This document shows, piece by piece, positions 1 through 8,587 of a DNA stretch of 64,000 bases; positions within the stretch are counted from its first letter, which is position 1; every line of letters begins with the position of its first letter. Source of the DNA: an uncultured Sphingomonas sp. (lineage in GTDB: Bacteria; Pseudomonadota; Alphaproteobacteria; Sphingomonadales; Sphingomonadaceae). The notes beneath the pieces were generated by a model. The model was not told the DNA's origin and searched no databases. It worked only from the letters and a program-made list of their open reading frames with translations. The stretch spans positions 1 to 64,000 of the forward strand of contig NZ_CAJXWX010000020.1 in NCBI RefSeq assembly GCF_913062585.1, given 5' to 3'. The position numbers were made by a program, and so were the translations under genes.

Positions 1-34
1 CCCTTGCTCCTTCCTCAAACGACCGCTGCCGTGA

Positions 35-610
35 GACAACAACGCTCAGTTAAGGGGCGAGCCATCCATAAAGGGGGTTCTGGACATCGACGCGGCGGAT
101 GGCGTGACGCTGTGGTACACCCGCCCGCTGACCGGGCCGGTGGCGATCGACTATGACGTTATGGCCGTTCAGGCGAGCGGGCCGCATGATGCGGTCAGTG
201 ACGTCAACGCCTTCTGGATGGCGCATGACCCTGCGGTGCCCGGCGGCTCCGTCCTCGCCCGGCCGCGGGATGGTCGCTTTGCCAGTTATGACGGTCTTGA
301 GACCTATTATGTCGGGATCGGTGGCAACCGGAACACGACCACGCGGATGCGGCGCTATGTCGGGCGTGCAGGCGATCGCCCGCTCCTGCCGCAGCATGAC
401 CGTCGCGATCCCGCCGCGATGCTGGTCCCCAATCGCTGGACCCATATCCGACTGATCGCAAGCGGGCGAGAGATCGCCGTGGAGCGGGACGGTGTCCGGC
501 TCTTCACGCTGGACGATGCCGCGCCCTATCGCCGGGGATGGTTCGGCCTGCGCACCACGCGCAGCCATTTGCGGGTCCGGTCGCTCAGGATCACGACGCT
601 GACCCGATAA
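35..610 (+). CDS. DUF6250-like protein, 5' end missing or degraded
   Basis: The frame is open from 35 (just after an in-frame TGA at 32-34) to the TAA ending at 610. The part from about base 70 on reads like a compact beta-sandwich domain of the DUF6250 type seen beside polysaccharide-degrading genes (motifs LDIDAADGVTLW, YDVMAV, YYVGIGGNRNTTTRMR, WFGLRTTRS). The first plausible internal start is GTG at 104, but homologous-looking residues begin upstream of it, so the true 5' end is either outside the window in another frame or lost by frameshift. No signal peptide is visible in what remains. It converges on a TonB-dependent receptor of the rhamnogalacturonan locus, which suggests a role in glycan handling, but the function is unknown. 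The family assignment is from memory of the motif pattern. Confidence 0.5.
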   Translation, partial: DNNAQLRGEPSIKGVLDIDAADGVTLWYTRPLTGPVAIDYDVMAVQASGPHDAVSDVNAFWMAHDPAVPGGSVLARPRDGRFASYDGLETYYVGIGGNRNTTTRMRRYVGRAGDRPLLPQHDRRDPAAMLVPNRWTHIRLIASGREIAVERDGVRLFTLDDAAPYRRGWFGLRTTRSHLRVRSLRITTLTR

Positions 611-612
611 AA

Positions 613-642
613 CGGGGCCGGATCATCGTCGATCCGGCCCCG
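613..642. terminator. Bidirectional terminator between convergent genes
   Basis: A perfect 12-bp stem (613-624 with 631-642) closes a 6-nt loop. It is followed by CCTTTT on the plus strand, and on the minus strand the outgoing sequence also reads TTTT. It lies between the convergent DUF6250-like gene and the TonB-dependent receptor, so it can serve both. Confidence 0.8.
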
Positions 643-649
643 CCGCCTT

Positions 650-3600
650 TTAGAACTTCAACGTCAGGCCCGCGAAGAAACGCTGACCGGGATAGAAGAC
701 CTCGGACGTGCCGATATTCTTGATGAAGGTTTTGCCATATTCCTTGTTGATGTTCTGCATCTCCATGAACAGGCTGTAGTGCCAGTCCGGGAAGCGGAAG
801 ATGACCTTCGCGTCCAGATAGCCTTCCGCCTTGCGATAGAGCGGCAGGTTGCTGTTTGTGGAGTCGGCGACGGTCTGCAGCCAGTCGGAACGGTAATTAT
901 AGGCCAGGCGCGCGTTCAGCCAGCCCTTGTCGTAGAAGATGCTGGCGTTCCAGGTCCATTTGGACAGGCCGGGATAGTCGTTCAGCGGCTGGCCGGTCGC
1001 GACATTGGTCAGGTTGGTCCGGATCGCGCGGGCGAAGGTCATGTTGGCGCTGGCACCCAAACCGTCGAACGGGGCGGGCAGGAAGGTGAAGGCGGTCTGC
1101 GCGTTCGCCTCGATCCCGTCCAGCAGCGCGCCGAAGCCGTTGGCGGGCTGGCGCACGGTATAGGTTATGCCGTCGTTGAACAGGTCGACGCCGGAGCGCA
1201 CGATGTTCTGGATGACGAAGCTGTTCTCGTATTTCTTGTAATAGCCCAGGCTGACCAGCGTATCCTTGTTGGGATACCAGGCCAGGTTCACTTCCCACTG
1301 GTCGGCGCGATAGGGCTGGAGCGCCGGGTTGCCCGCAGTGCAGACATCGTCGGCGGCCGCGACGGTCGCGTCGTCCAGACAGTTGATGTTGGGGACCAGG
1401 TCGGTCGGCCGGGGGCGCGCCATGTTCTTGGCCCAGTTGGCGCGCAGCACCAGGTTCGGCGTGAACTCCAGCGCCGCGTTGAACGCGGGCAGGATATCGA
1501 CATAGGTATTGTTGAGCGACAATTGCTGTGCGCCCAGCGTCACCGTCTCGGTGCCGCCAGTCGCGGTGAAGCGGGTCTGGCGGCGGATGTTCGTGCCCGT
1601 GCCGACATCCTTGGTAAAGATGTAGCGGACACCGGCATTGCCGCTGATCCGCATGCCGAAGATCCGGGATTCCAGATTGCCCTGAACATAGCCCGCCGCG
1701 ATCGTCTCGTCGATCTTGACCTGCGGGATCTGGGCCAGGCCATTGGCCTGACGGACGAGGTCCTGATCGAAGCCAGACAGGTCGTAGAACAGCCCCAGCA
1801 CCTTCGGATTGAAGTTCGCATAGGCGAGGCGGTTCGGGACCGCAGAGGGGATGCCCTGCTGCCCTGTGAACATAGGCGCGCCGCCGGTCGTCGTGCCCAG
1901 CACGTTGATCAGGTTGGCATATTCGGTGCGCGTCAGATAATAGGTATTGCCATTCACTCGTTGCGGCACGGTATCGGCATTGACGACCTGTGTCGTGAAC
2001 GAGACGTTGGCGCTCGTCTGATAGACGGCCGGGGTCGAGCCCGAAGCGGGCGTCAGCATCCGCGTGCCGCCACCCATATAGGTGTAATAGTCCGCCCAGC
2101 GGAACTGGCCGCCGAACTCGACACTCTTCAGCGGGCCGAAATCGGCATCGAAGACGCCGTCCAGTTTCAGCTGGTTCTCGGAATTGCCAGAGTCGCCGGG
2201 GCGATACTGGATGTTCGGCCCGGCCGGCGCTGTGTTTCCGGCGCGGGTATAGTCGGTATAGGTCGCGGGATCGGCCGGATTGACCGAGCTGGGATAGATA
2301 AGGACCGGCACGCCCAGGTCGTTGCGGCGGTCGACCTGCATCCCGGCGATGCCGGTGCTGACCGAAATGAGATTGGTGTTCTGGAGCGTGCGCGACTCGC
2401 TGCGCGACGCCAGGCCCTTCAACCGGAAGCGATCGACGTTCCAGTCGAAGCCGGTGATATAATAGCGCGAATTCTGGTTGTATTGAAAGTCGCGCCGCTG
2501 AACGCCCAGGATATTGGCCGAGCCATTATAGTTCGGGGCGGCCGCCGACCCGATGTTCACGGCGGACAGGGCCGTCGTGTAGCTGGTGACGACATGGTTG
2601 GCATCGACCGTCGACGTGCCCAGCTTCACCTGTGGCGTCGAGCTGGTCCCCAGCGACGGGTCGAGCTGATAGCGCTGGATACGGCTCATATCGAGCGCGT
2701 AGTTCACATCCTGCAACCGCTGGTTGCGGCTGTTGAACTGGAGTTCGGCGAAGGCGCGGAAATTGTGCGCGAACTCGTACTGGACCGTGATGTCGCCCGA
2801 CAGGCGCTTGTCGCGACGCACGAGGTTGCGATAGCGCGGCGAGGTCGGGGCCCAGTCGAAGAACTGGTTTTCGCAGGCCGCGCGTCGGGTGGCGAAGGTC
2901 TGGCTGGCGGTCGCGCCCACCCCGGCGCAGCTGGCATAGGTGTTGAACGCCGAATAGGCGTCGTTGGCGACCGTCTTCTGATCCGAATGATCGAAATCGG
3001 CGAGGCGGCTATAGCCGGTGTTGCTGGCGTAATCCTGCCGCGTCGACACGTCGCTATAGGTGACGTTGGCCAGGACGCCCAGGCCGTCGATCAGGAAATG
3101 GGGCGTGCCGACCACCACCGTCGCACGCGGTTTCCAGTCCCGGGTCGTGTCCAGATGCTGTTCGGACAGGTTGATCGTGCCGAGCGCCTTCTTGATCTCC
3201 AGCGGCTTGCGCGTTTCGATCAGGACGGTGCCGCCCAGGCCGCCTTCGGTCAGCTTGGCCTGATAGCCCTTATAGACGTCGATCGACTTGACGAGTTCGG
3301 AGGCGAATTCCCGGAAGTCGCCGGCGCGGGCGCCCAGCGCCGAGGACTGGCCGACGCCGTTGATCTCCACGCGGTTGAGGTCGGGCTCGACGCCGCGGAT
3401 CGAAATCTGGTTGCCCTCGCCGAATTCACGGCTGAGCTGGACGCCGGTGATGCGGGCCAGGCTGTCGCCGATATTCTTGTCGGGGAAGCTGGCGATGTCG
3501 TCGGCGACGATCGAGTCGACCACCGTGCCCGCGTTGCGCTTGCGGGCGATGGCGGATTGCAGCGATGCGCGGGTGCCGACGACGATGATGTCCTCGGGGC

Positions 3601-3805
3601 TCGCGCCATCCAGCGAGTCCGACGATTGGGCACGGGTGCCGCCCGTGCTCGTCTGGCCGTTCGCCCGGGCGTTCTGGGCGAGCGCGGGCGCGCCCAGCAC
3701 CAGCCCGGCGGCCAGCACGCTCCAGGCCGACGTACGCAGCATCGTGCGCATGACGTGCCGGCCGTTCGTGTCGTGCGACCCGGTGATTGCGATGGAACCA
3801 GTCAT
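650..3805 (-). CDS. TonB-dependent receptor, probable rhamnogalacturonan oligosaccharide uptake
   Basis: Outer-membrane beta-barrel receptor of about 1051 residues that would import glycan oligomers into the periplasm using TonB/ExbBD energy. The frame is open to 3910, but ATG 3805 is preferred because GAGGGAGG stands just upstream; an alternative Met at 3751 begins the cleaner signal peptide (MRTMLRTSAWSVLAAG... ending ALAQ). A TonB-box-like DIIVVGT follows the signal region, then a plug with the typical ITGVQL, ISIRGV and GGTVLIETRKP segments. The barrel ends in a terminal aromatic (GLTLKF). It belongs to the long Sphingomonas/Caulobacter/Xanthomonas receptor class often linked to plant polysaccharides. 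It is divergent from the PL11 lyase with a candidate IclR operator between them. The substrate is inferred from context only. Confidence 0.9.
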   Translation of the reverse strand: MTGSIAITGSHDTNGRHVMRTMLRTSAWSVLAAGLVLGAPALAQNARANGQTSTGGTRAQSSDSLDGASPEDIIVVGTRASLQSAIARKRNAGTVVDSIVADDIASFPDKNIGDSLARITGVQLSREFGEGNQISIRGVEPDLNRVEINGVGQSSALGARAGDFREFASELVKSIDVYKGYQAKLTEGGLGGTVLIETRKPLEIKKALGTINLSEQHLDTTRDWKPRATVVVGTPHFLIDGLGVLANVTYSDVSTRQDYASNTGYSRLADFDHSDQKTVANDAYSAFNTYASCAGVGATASQTFATRRAACENQFFDWAPTSPRYRNLVRRDKRLSGDITVQYEFAHNFRAFAELQFNSRNQRLQDVNYALDMSRIQRYQLDPSLGTSSTPQVKLGTSTVDANHVVTSYTTALSAVNIGSAAAPNYNGSANILGVQRRDFQYNQNSRYYITGFDWNVDRFRLKGLASRSESRTLQNTNLISVSTGIAGMQVDRRNDLGVPVLIYPSSVNPADPATYTDYTRAGNTAPAGPNIQYRPGDSGNSENQLKLDGVFDADFGPLKSVEFGGQFRWADYYTYMGGGTRMLTPASGSTPAVYQTSANVSFTTQVVNADTVPQRVNGNTYYLTRTEYANLINVLGTTTGGAPMFTGQQGIPSAVPNRLAYANFNPKVLGLFYDLSGFDQDLVRQANGLAQIPQVKIDETIAAGYVQGNLESRIFGMRISGNAGVRYIFTKDVGTGTNIRRQTRFTATGGTETVTLGAQQLSLNNTYVDILPAFNAALEFTPNLVLRANWAKNMARPRPTDLVPNINCLDDATVAAADDVCTAGNPALQPYRADQWEVNLAWYPNKDTLVSLGYYKKYENSFVIQNIVRSGVDLFNDGITYTVRQPANGFGALLDGIEANAQTAFTFLPAPFDGLGASANMTFARAIRTNLTNVATGQPLNDYPGLSKWTWNASIFYDKGWLNARLAYNYRSDWLQTVADSTNSNLPLYRKAEGYLDAKVIFRFPDWHYSLFMEMQNINKEYGKTFIKNIGTSEVFYPGQRFFAGLTLKF

Positions 3806-3892
3806 GGCATCCTCCCTCTTGCCCCGGATGCCGCCGATGTTTCTCGGCTGACGATTACGGGGGCCCCTGATATGTGACACCGGTGTATATGA

Positions 3893-3905
3893 CCACAATG
3901 TGGAA
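3893..3905. promoter_or_regulatory. Candidate IclR-family operator, copy 1 (receptor / PL11 divergent promoter)
   Basis: CCACAATGTGGAA, an almost perfect palindrome (CCACA-A-TGTGG). It lies 88 nt upstream of the receptor start and 109 nt upstream of the PL11 start. On the minus strand it sits between a possible -35 (TTGCAT, 3905-3910) and -10 (TATACA, 3884-3889), a position suited to repression, although the 15-16 bp spacing is short. Three related sites occur at 14941, 15826 and 19537. Confidence 0.6.
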
Positions 3906-4013
3906 TGCAATCATATAGATTGGAATTTTCTTGAGCGGCGCTATTCTGGTCTGCGTCGCGCCAAAGGGTCGATAAACGACTGGAATGGCGGCATTTGGGT
4001 CTGGAGGATGGAC

Positions 4014-5951
4014 ATGAAGGGCGCACGGGGCTTGAGGGGCGGCATCGCATCATGGGTGTCGCTCGCGGCGGCCGCACCATTATGCGCGGCCACGCCGACG
4101 GGGGAGCGGCAGGCGGAGCGATGGGACCGGGGCGTCGTTGCGGTCCCGGCCCAGGGTGGCGGTATTCTGGTCAGTTGGCGCTCGCTGGCGAGCGATGCGA
4201 AGGATGCGGGCTTCGCGGTGTATCGTGACGGGCAGAAGATCACGACTCGCCCGGTCACCGACTCCACCAATTTCCGCGATGCCGCCGGGACCGCCGCCAG
4301 CCGCTATGCCGTGCGCATGATCGCGACGGGCCCGGCGGGGGCGCTCAGTCCGGCCGTACCGGTCTGGGCGAAGGGCTATACTTCGATTCCGCTCGATCCG
4401 CCCCCGAGCGGCGTCACCCCGGATGGCGAGGCCTATAGCTATACCGCCAATGACGTGGGGCTGGGCGATCTGGACGGCGATGGCCAGCCCGATCTGGTGC
4501 TGAAATGGGATCCGACCAATAGCCACGACAACAGCCAGGCAGGCTATACCGGGCCGGTCTATCTGGACGGTTATACGCTGGCGGGCAAAAGGCTGTGGCG
4601 GATCGACCTGGGCTCCAATATCCGGGCGGGCGCGCATTACACCCAGTTCCTGGTTCAGGATTTCGATGGCGACGGCCGTGCCGAGGTGGCGATCAAGACC
4701 GCCGACGGCACGATCGACGGGACGGGACAGATGGTCGGCGATGCCAAGGCCGACTGGCGCGAACATGGCGGAGAGGTGCCACAGGCGGACAAGACGGGCG
4801 CACACCTCACCGCCGACGGCCGGATGGTGGCGAAACTCGCCGGGCGCATCCTGACCGGGCCGGAATATCTGACGGTGTTCGACGGGCGGAGCGGCAAGGC
4901 GCTGGCGACCGCGCCCTATGATCCGCCGCGCGGGCCCCGCAACGATCCGGGCTTTGCCCAGATGGCCAAGCTGTGGGGCGACGGCTATGGCAACCGGGTC
5001 GACCGTTTCCTGGCGGGCGTCGCCTATCTCGACGGGGGGCATCCCAGCATGATCTTTGGGCGGGGCTATTATGCCCGCACCGCGATCGCCGCCTGGGATT
5101 ACCGGGACGGCAAGCTGACCGAGCGCTGGCTGTTCGACACCGACCAGCCGGGCAATCAGGACTATGCCGATCGCGGCAATCACCAGCTGAGCATCGCCGA
5201 TGTGAACGGCGATGGGCGCGACGAGGTGATCTATGGCTCGATGGCGGTCAGTGCCGATGGGAAGGGGCTATGGACGCAGCCGCTCTATCACGGCGACACG
5301 ATGCATGTCGGCGATCTCGATCCATCGCGGCCGGGACTGGAGAAGTTCGGCGTGCATGAGCAGATCGCGCATAATGGCGGCATCGGCTCGGCGCTGCTCG
5401 ATGCGCGGACGGGGGAGATTCTTTGGACCAAGCCCGCCGAACACGATACCGGGCGCGGCCTGTCGGCCGATATCGACCCGCGCCATGTTGGCGAAGAGAT
5501 GTGGGGATCGAACCAGCCCGACCTGTACGAAGTGCACGGCAAGGCCATCGGCCCGCATCCCCGGCAGACCAATTTCGCCATCTGGTGGGACGGCGATCTT
5601 TTGCGCGAACTGCTCGACGGCACGACCATCTCCAAATGGAACTGGAAGACGGGCAAGGCCGAGCCGCTGCTGGTGGCCGAGGGCGCAGCGTCGAACAACG
5701 GGACCAAGGCGAACCCGGCGCTTCAGGCCGACCTGATCGGCGACTGGCGCGAGGAGGTGGTATGGCGCAGCGCGGACAATCGCGAACTGCGCATCTACAC
5801 CACGCCCTGGCAGACCACGCACCGGATTACGACGCTGTTGCAGGACCCGGTCTATCGCGCGGGCATCGCATGGCAGAACACAGCCTATAACCAGCCGCCG
5901 CATACCGGCTTTTACCTGGGCATGATCAAGCCGTCCGATAAGGCGGAATAA
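4014..5951 (+). CDS. Rhamnogalacturonan lyase, PL11
   Basis: Cleaves the RG-I backbone by beta-elimination, giving oligomers with an unsaturated galacturonate at the non-reducing end. The 645-residue product has a signal peptide (MKGARGLRGG...APLCAA), an N-terminal Ig-like segment (VSWRSLASDAKDAGFAVYRDG) and an eight-bladed propeller with calcium-type loops DLDGDGQPD (about 152), DFDGDGR (about 216) and DVNGDGRDE (about 396), matching the PL11 family in length and layout. ATG 4014 was chosen because GGAGG is 6 nt upstream; ATG 4008 touches that GGAGG directly, and a GTG at 3900 lies inside the candidate operator. Endo versus exo mode cannot be told from the sequence. The secreted product would feed the divergent receptor. 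Confidence 0.93.
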   Translation: MKGARGLRGGIASWVSLAAAAPLCAATPTGERQAERWDRGVVAVPAQGGGILVSWRSLASDAKDAGFAVYRDGQKITTRPVTDSTNFRDAAGTAASRYAVRMIATGPAGALSPAVPVWAKGYTSIPLDPPPSGVTPDGEAYSYTANDVGLGDLDGDGQPDLVLKWDPTNSHDNSQAGYTGPVYLDGYTLAGKRLWRIDLGSNIRAGAHYTQFLVQDFDGDGRAEVAIKTADGTIDGTGQMVGDAKADWREHGGEVPQADKTGAHLTADGRMVAKLAGRILTGPEYLTVFDGRSGKALATAPYDPPRGPRNDPGFAQMAKLWGDGYGNRVDRFLAGVAYLDGGHPSMIFGRGYYARTAIAAWDYRDGKLTERWLFDTDQPGNQDYADRGNHQLSIADVNGDGRDEVIYGSMAVSADGKGLWTQPLYHGDTMHVGDLDPSRPGLEKFGVHEQIAHNGGIGSALLDARTGEILWTKPAEHDTGRGLSADIDPRHVGEEMWGSNQPDLYEVHGKAIGPHPRQTNFAIWWDGDLLRELLDGTTISKWNWKTGKAEPLLVAEGAASNNGTKANPALQADLIGDWREEVVWRSADNRELRIYTTPWQTTHRITTLLQDPVYRAGIAWQNTAYNQPPHTGFYLGMIKPSDKAE

Positions 5952-5971
5952 CCCGGTCAGAGGACCGGGTT
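5950..5971. terminator. Hairpin overlapping two convergent stop codons
   Basis: A 9-bp perfect stem (5950-5958 with 5963-5971) with a 4-nt loop. It includes part of the PL11 stop codon and the stop codon of the transporter on the other strand. There is no clear T-run, so it may be a weak terminator or only a barrier between converging polymerases. Confidence 0.45.
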
Positions 5972-7456
5972 ACGCCCCCAAAGCTGGTCGTAGCGCCAGC
6001 CCGACAGGTCCTCGACCACTTCGCGGGTCAGCGGGCTGGCGGGGTCGCGTTCGCCCGCGCGCAGCCGCTCGATCTCGTCCATCAGCACCGCATGAGATGC
6101 GGGGTCGAGCCGGAACCGCAGCGACACCCACAGGCCGAAGGCGAGCAGCGCCAGCGTGCCGCCGACCATGACGATGACGATCGCCTGGACGGTCTGCGCC
6201 GACTGGCTGGCCGCGCCGGTGACGAAGCCCGAGGCCTGCAGGATCTGGCCGACCATGATGAGGGCGGCGGCCTGCGACATCTTGCGCACGAAGGTCATGA
6301 CCCCGGCAAAGGCGCCCTCGCGGCGGCGGCCGGTGACGATCTCGTCGACATCGGCCATGTAATTATAGGTCGCCCAGGGGATATAGTTGAGCGCGCCGCG
6401 CCCCAGCCCGGCAAAGGCGACGGGCAGCACGAAGACCCAGCCGCTGGCCCCCTGTCCGGTCCACCACAGTCCGAGGAACAGCAATACGCCTAGCGCGAAG
6501 CTGCCTACCGCGATCCGGTAAGCGCGGGCGGGCGAGGCGCGCAGCGCGAAGTTGATCGCCAGCAACACCGCCAGCGTCTGCACCGCATAGGTGAGGCCCG
6601 CCAGGTTCGACACGGCCAGCGTCGTGCCGCCGAGCGCGAAGACGACGAAATAGGCGAAGGCGGCGTTGAAGATGTCCTGGCTGATATAACCACCCAGATA
6701 CATGCCCAGATGCAGCCGGAACGCGCGGATGCGCAGTGTCGAGAACAGGTTGCGATAGAGGTCGCGGATCGCCGCCAGCGGCGTCATCCGCTCGCGGGCC
6801 AGCGCCATGGTTTCGGCCGAACGCGGGCGTTCCCAGCTGAACAGGTACAGCATCGTCGCCGACGCCATGAACAGTACGGAGAACAGGATGCCCATATAGA
6901 GGTAGGTGTCGGGCGAATCCTTGCCGAGATGCTCGATCAGGCGGCCGGGCAGGATGGCGGCGAGGATCGCCGAGATCTGGCCGCACATGATCCGCCAGCC
7001 GGCGAACTTCGCCTTGGTCCGGTAGTCGCTGGCCATCTCGGCAGCGAGCGTCTCGAACGGGATGATCTCGAGCGCATAGACCAGCTCGAACAGGACATAG
7101 GTGACGAGATAATACCAGAAGCTTTGCCCCGCGACCCACATGATGGCGAAGGAGGGGAGCAGCGGAATGGCGGCCAGCACGAAGGCGCGCCGCCGCCCGA
7201 ACTTGCGCCCGGCCCATGTGTTACCGAACCGGTCGGAGACATAGCCGATGGTCGGGCTGGCCACCGCGTCGAGCACGCGGGCGATGCCGAAGATCAGCGT
7301 CGCCTGCGCCGCCGACAGGCCGCAAAAGCTGGTGTAGAAGAACAGCACCCAGGTGCTGATGACCGCCATCGACCCGGCGCCGAGGATGTCGTTCGATCCA
7401 TAGGCGGCGAAATTATACCAGCGGACCGGACGGGCGGGGGCGATGGCGGCGGACAT
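5957..7456 (-). CDS. MFS sugar transporter, GPH (glycoside-pentoside-hexuronide) type
   Basis: Inner-membrane symporter of 499 residues with about 12 hydrophobic segments. The first segments contain YGSNDILGAGSM and GIARVLDAVASPTIGYVSDRF, the conserved loop 2-3 pattern of GPH/MelB-like carriers, followed by GRRRAF. It is the last gene of a seven-gene operon. Its ATG overlaps the GH105 stop by one base (TGATG), so the two are probably translationally coupled. Beside a GH105 enzyme that lacks a signal peptide, the likely cargo is an unsaturated rhamnogalacturonan disaccharide or rhamnose/uronate product, carried from periplasm to cytoplasm. The substrate is inferred. Confidence 0.85.
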   Translation of the reverse strand: MSAAIAPARPVRWYNFAAYGSNDILGAGSMAVISTWVLFFYTSFCGLSAAQATLIFGIARVLDAVASPTIGYVSDRFGNTWAGRKFGRRRAFVLAAIPLLPSFAIMWVAGQSFWYYLVTYVLFELVYALEIIPFETLAAEMASDYRTKAKFAGWRIMCGQISAILAAILPGRLIEHLGKDSPDTYLYMGILFSVLFMASATMLYLFSWERPRSAETMALARERMTPLAAIRDLYRNLFSTLRIRAFRLHLGMYLGGYISQDIFNAAFAYFVVFALGGTTLAVSNLAGLTYAVQTLAVLLAINFALRASPARAYRIAVGSFALGVLLFLGLWWTGQGASGWVFVLPVAFAGLGRGALNYIPWATYNYMADVDEIVTGRRREGAFAGVMTFVRKMSQAAALIMVGQILQASGFVTGAASQSAQTVQAIVIVMVGGTLALLAFGLWVSLRFRLDPASHAVLMDEIERLRAGERDPASPLTREVVEDLSGWRYDQLWGRNPVL

Positions 7457-8568
7457 CAGATATAGGTCCGCAGAAATTCGCCGAGCGCACAGATCGCCAG
7501 GCTCTGGCCGTACGGCATCGAGGTGAGCGCGATGTCCTTGTAGAATTGCATCGTGTCGCCCATCGCGGTGCCGAAGCTGACCTGCTTCAACTCGCCCTTG
7601 TCGTCGATATTGGCGAGAACCGCGCGGATCGCCTTGATTCCGACCGCCTCATAGTGACGCGGCAAATACCCCTTCCGCACGGCCTTCAGGATGCCATAGG
7701 CGAAGCCTGCGGTGGCCGAGGCCTCCAGATAGCTGGTCGGATCGACGATCAGCGTATGCCAAAGCCCGCTCTCGTCCTGATGCGCGGCCAGCGTCTTCAC
7801 CTGCGCGGCCAGCGTGTCGATCAGGAAGGTGCGGAAGGCATCGCCCGGCGGAAGGTCGAGCATCTCGATGATCTCGGGGATCGCGATCGTGACCCAGCAA
7901 TTGCCGCGCGCCCAGAGCGCGCCCGCGAAATTGTGCCGCCCGTCGAAGGTCCAGCCATGATACCAAAGCCCGGTCTGGCGATCGAACAGATATTTGATGT
8001 GGATGAGAAACTGGCGCTTGGCCTCCTCGATATAGTGCGGGCGATCCAAAATCTGGCCGATGCGCGCCAAGGGCAGCACGCTCATCATCAGCGTGTCGTC
8101 CCACATCTCCTGCGGGTTCTCGTCGTTGAAGACGATATGCTGGAATCCGCCTTCCTCGGTCTTGGGCAGGCCGTCATCGGCCATCAGCCATTCGGCCCAG
8201 ATGTCGAGATAGGGCAGGTACGTCTGGTCGCCAGTCTGCTCGTAGAGGTTGGCGAGCGTCAGGAAGGGCGACATGGTGTTGATGTTCTTGGTCGGCGTGC
8301 CCGCGGCGAAGCGGTCCTCGAACCATTTCAGCATCACGTCCCAGGCGGCCGCGTCGCCGGTCTGCTCCCAATAGCGATACAGGCCGAACAGGCCGATGCC
8401 GTGCGTCCATTCCCAGTCGTTCCACCCCTTGGTGTCGATGACCCGGCCGTCCTCCAGCCGGAGCAGGAACTCGCCGGTCTCGTCCTTGATGTTGACGAGA
8501 TTGTCGATCAGCTTGGCGATCTGCGCCGTCACCTCGGCGCGGGGGATGTCGTGTGTCAGGGCTGCCAC
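7456..8568 (-). CDS. Unsaturated rhamnogalacturonyl hydrolase, GH105
   Basis: Hydrolyses the unsaturated galacturonate from oligomers made by rhamnogalacturonan lyase, releasing a product that becomes 5-keto-4-deoxyuronate and leaving a rhamnose end. It has 370 residues, the usual GH105 length, with an (alpha/alpha)6 pattern. Family motifs are WEWTHGIGLFGLYRYWEQTG, MWDDTLMM (Asp157/Asp158, the region of the catalytic Asp in YteR), WYHGWTF and FAGALWARGNCW. There is no signal peptide, so it is cytoplasmic. It lies 19 nt after the GH35 gene and overlaps the transporter that follows. Its product is the substrate of KduI, encoded at 23364 in the same locus. Confidence 0.93.
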   Translation of the reverse strand: MAALTHDIPRAEVTAQIAKLIDNLVNIKDETGEFLLRLEDGRVIDTKGWNDWEWTHGIGLFGLYRYWEQTGDAAAWDVMLKWFEDRFAAGTPTKNINTMSPFLTLANLYEQTGDQTYLPYLDIWAEWLMADDGLPKTEEGGFQHIVFNDENPQEMWDDTLMMSVLPLARIGQILDRPHYIEEAKRQFLIHIKYLFDRQTGLWYHGWTFDGRHNFAGALWARGNCWVTIAIPEIIEMLDLPPGDAFRTFLIDTLAAQVKTLAAHQDESGLWHTLIVDPTSYLEASATAGFAYGILKAVRKGYLPRHYEAVGIKAIRAVLANIDDKGELKQVSFGTAMGDTMQFYKDIALTSMPYGQSLAICALGEFLRTYI

Positions 8569-8587
8569 GGGAAATCGTCTCCGAAGA

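Noticed and set aside
779..3877. A 1032-codon plus-strand open frame opposite the first TonB-dependent receptor
   Set aside because: Composition is that of the antisense of a GC-rich gene (Arg, Gly, Ala, Val, Asp repeats), with no domains and no ribosome site. The minus-strand receptor explains the region. The same applies to long antisense frames at 8396-11614, 15965-17395, 27343-30339, 30599-33298, 43767-46418 and 60480-62120.
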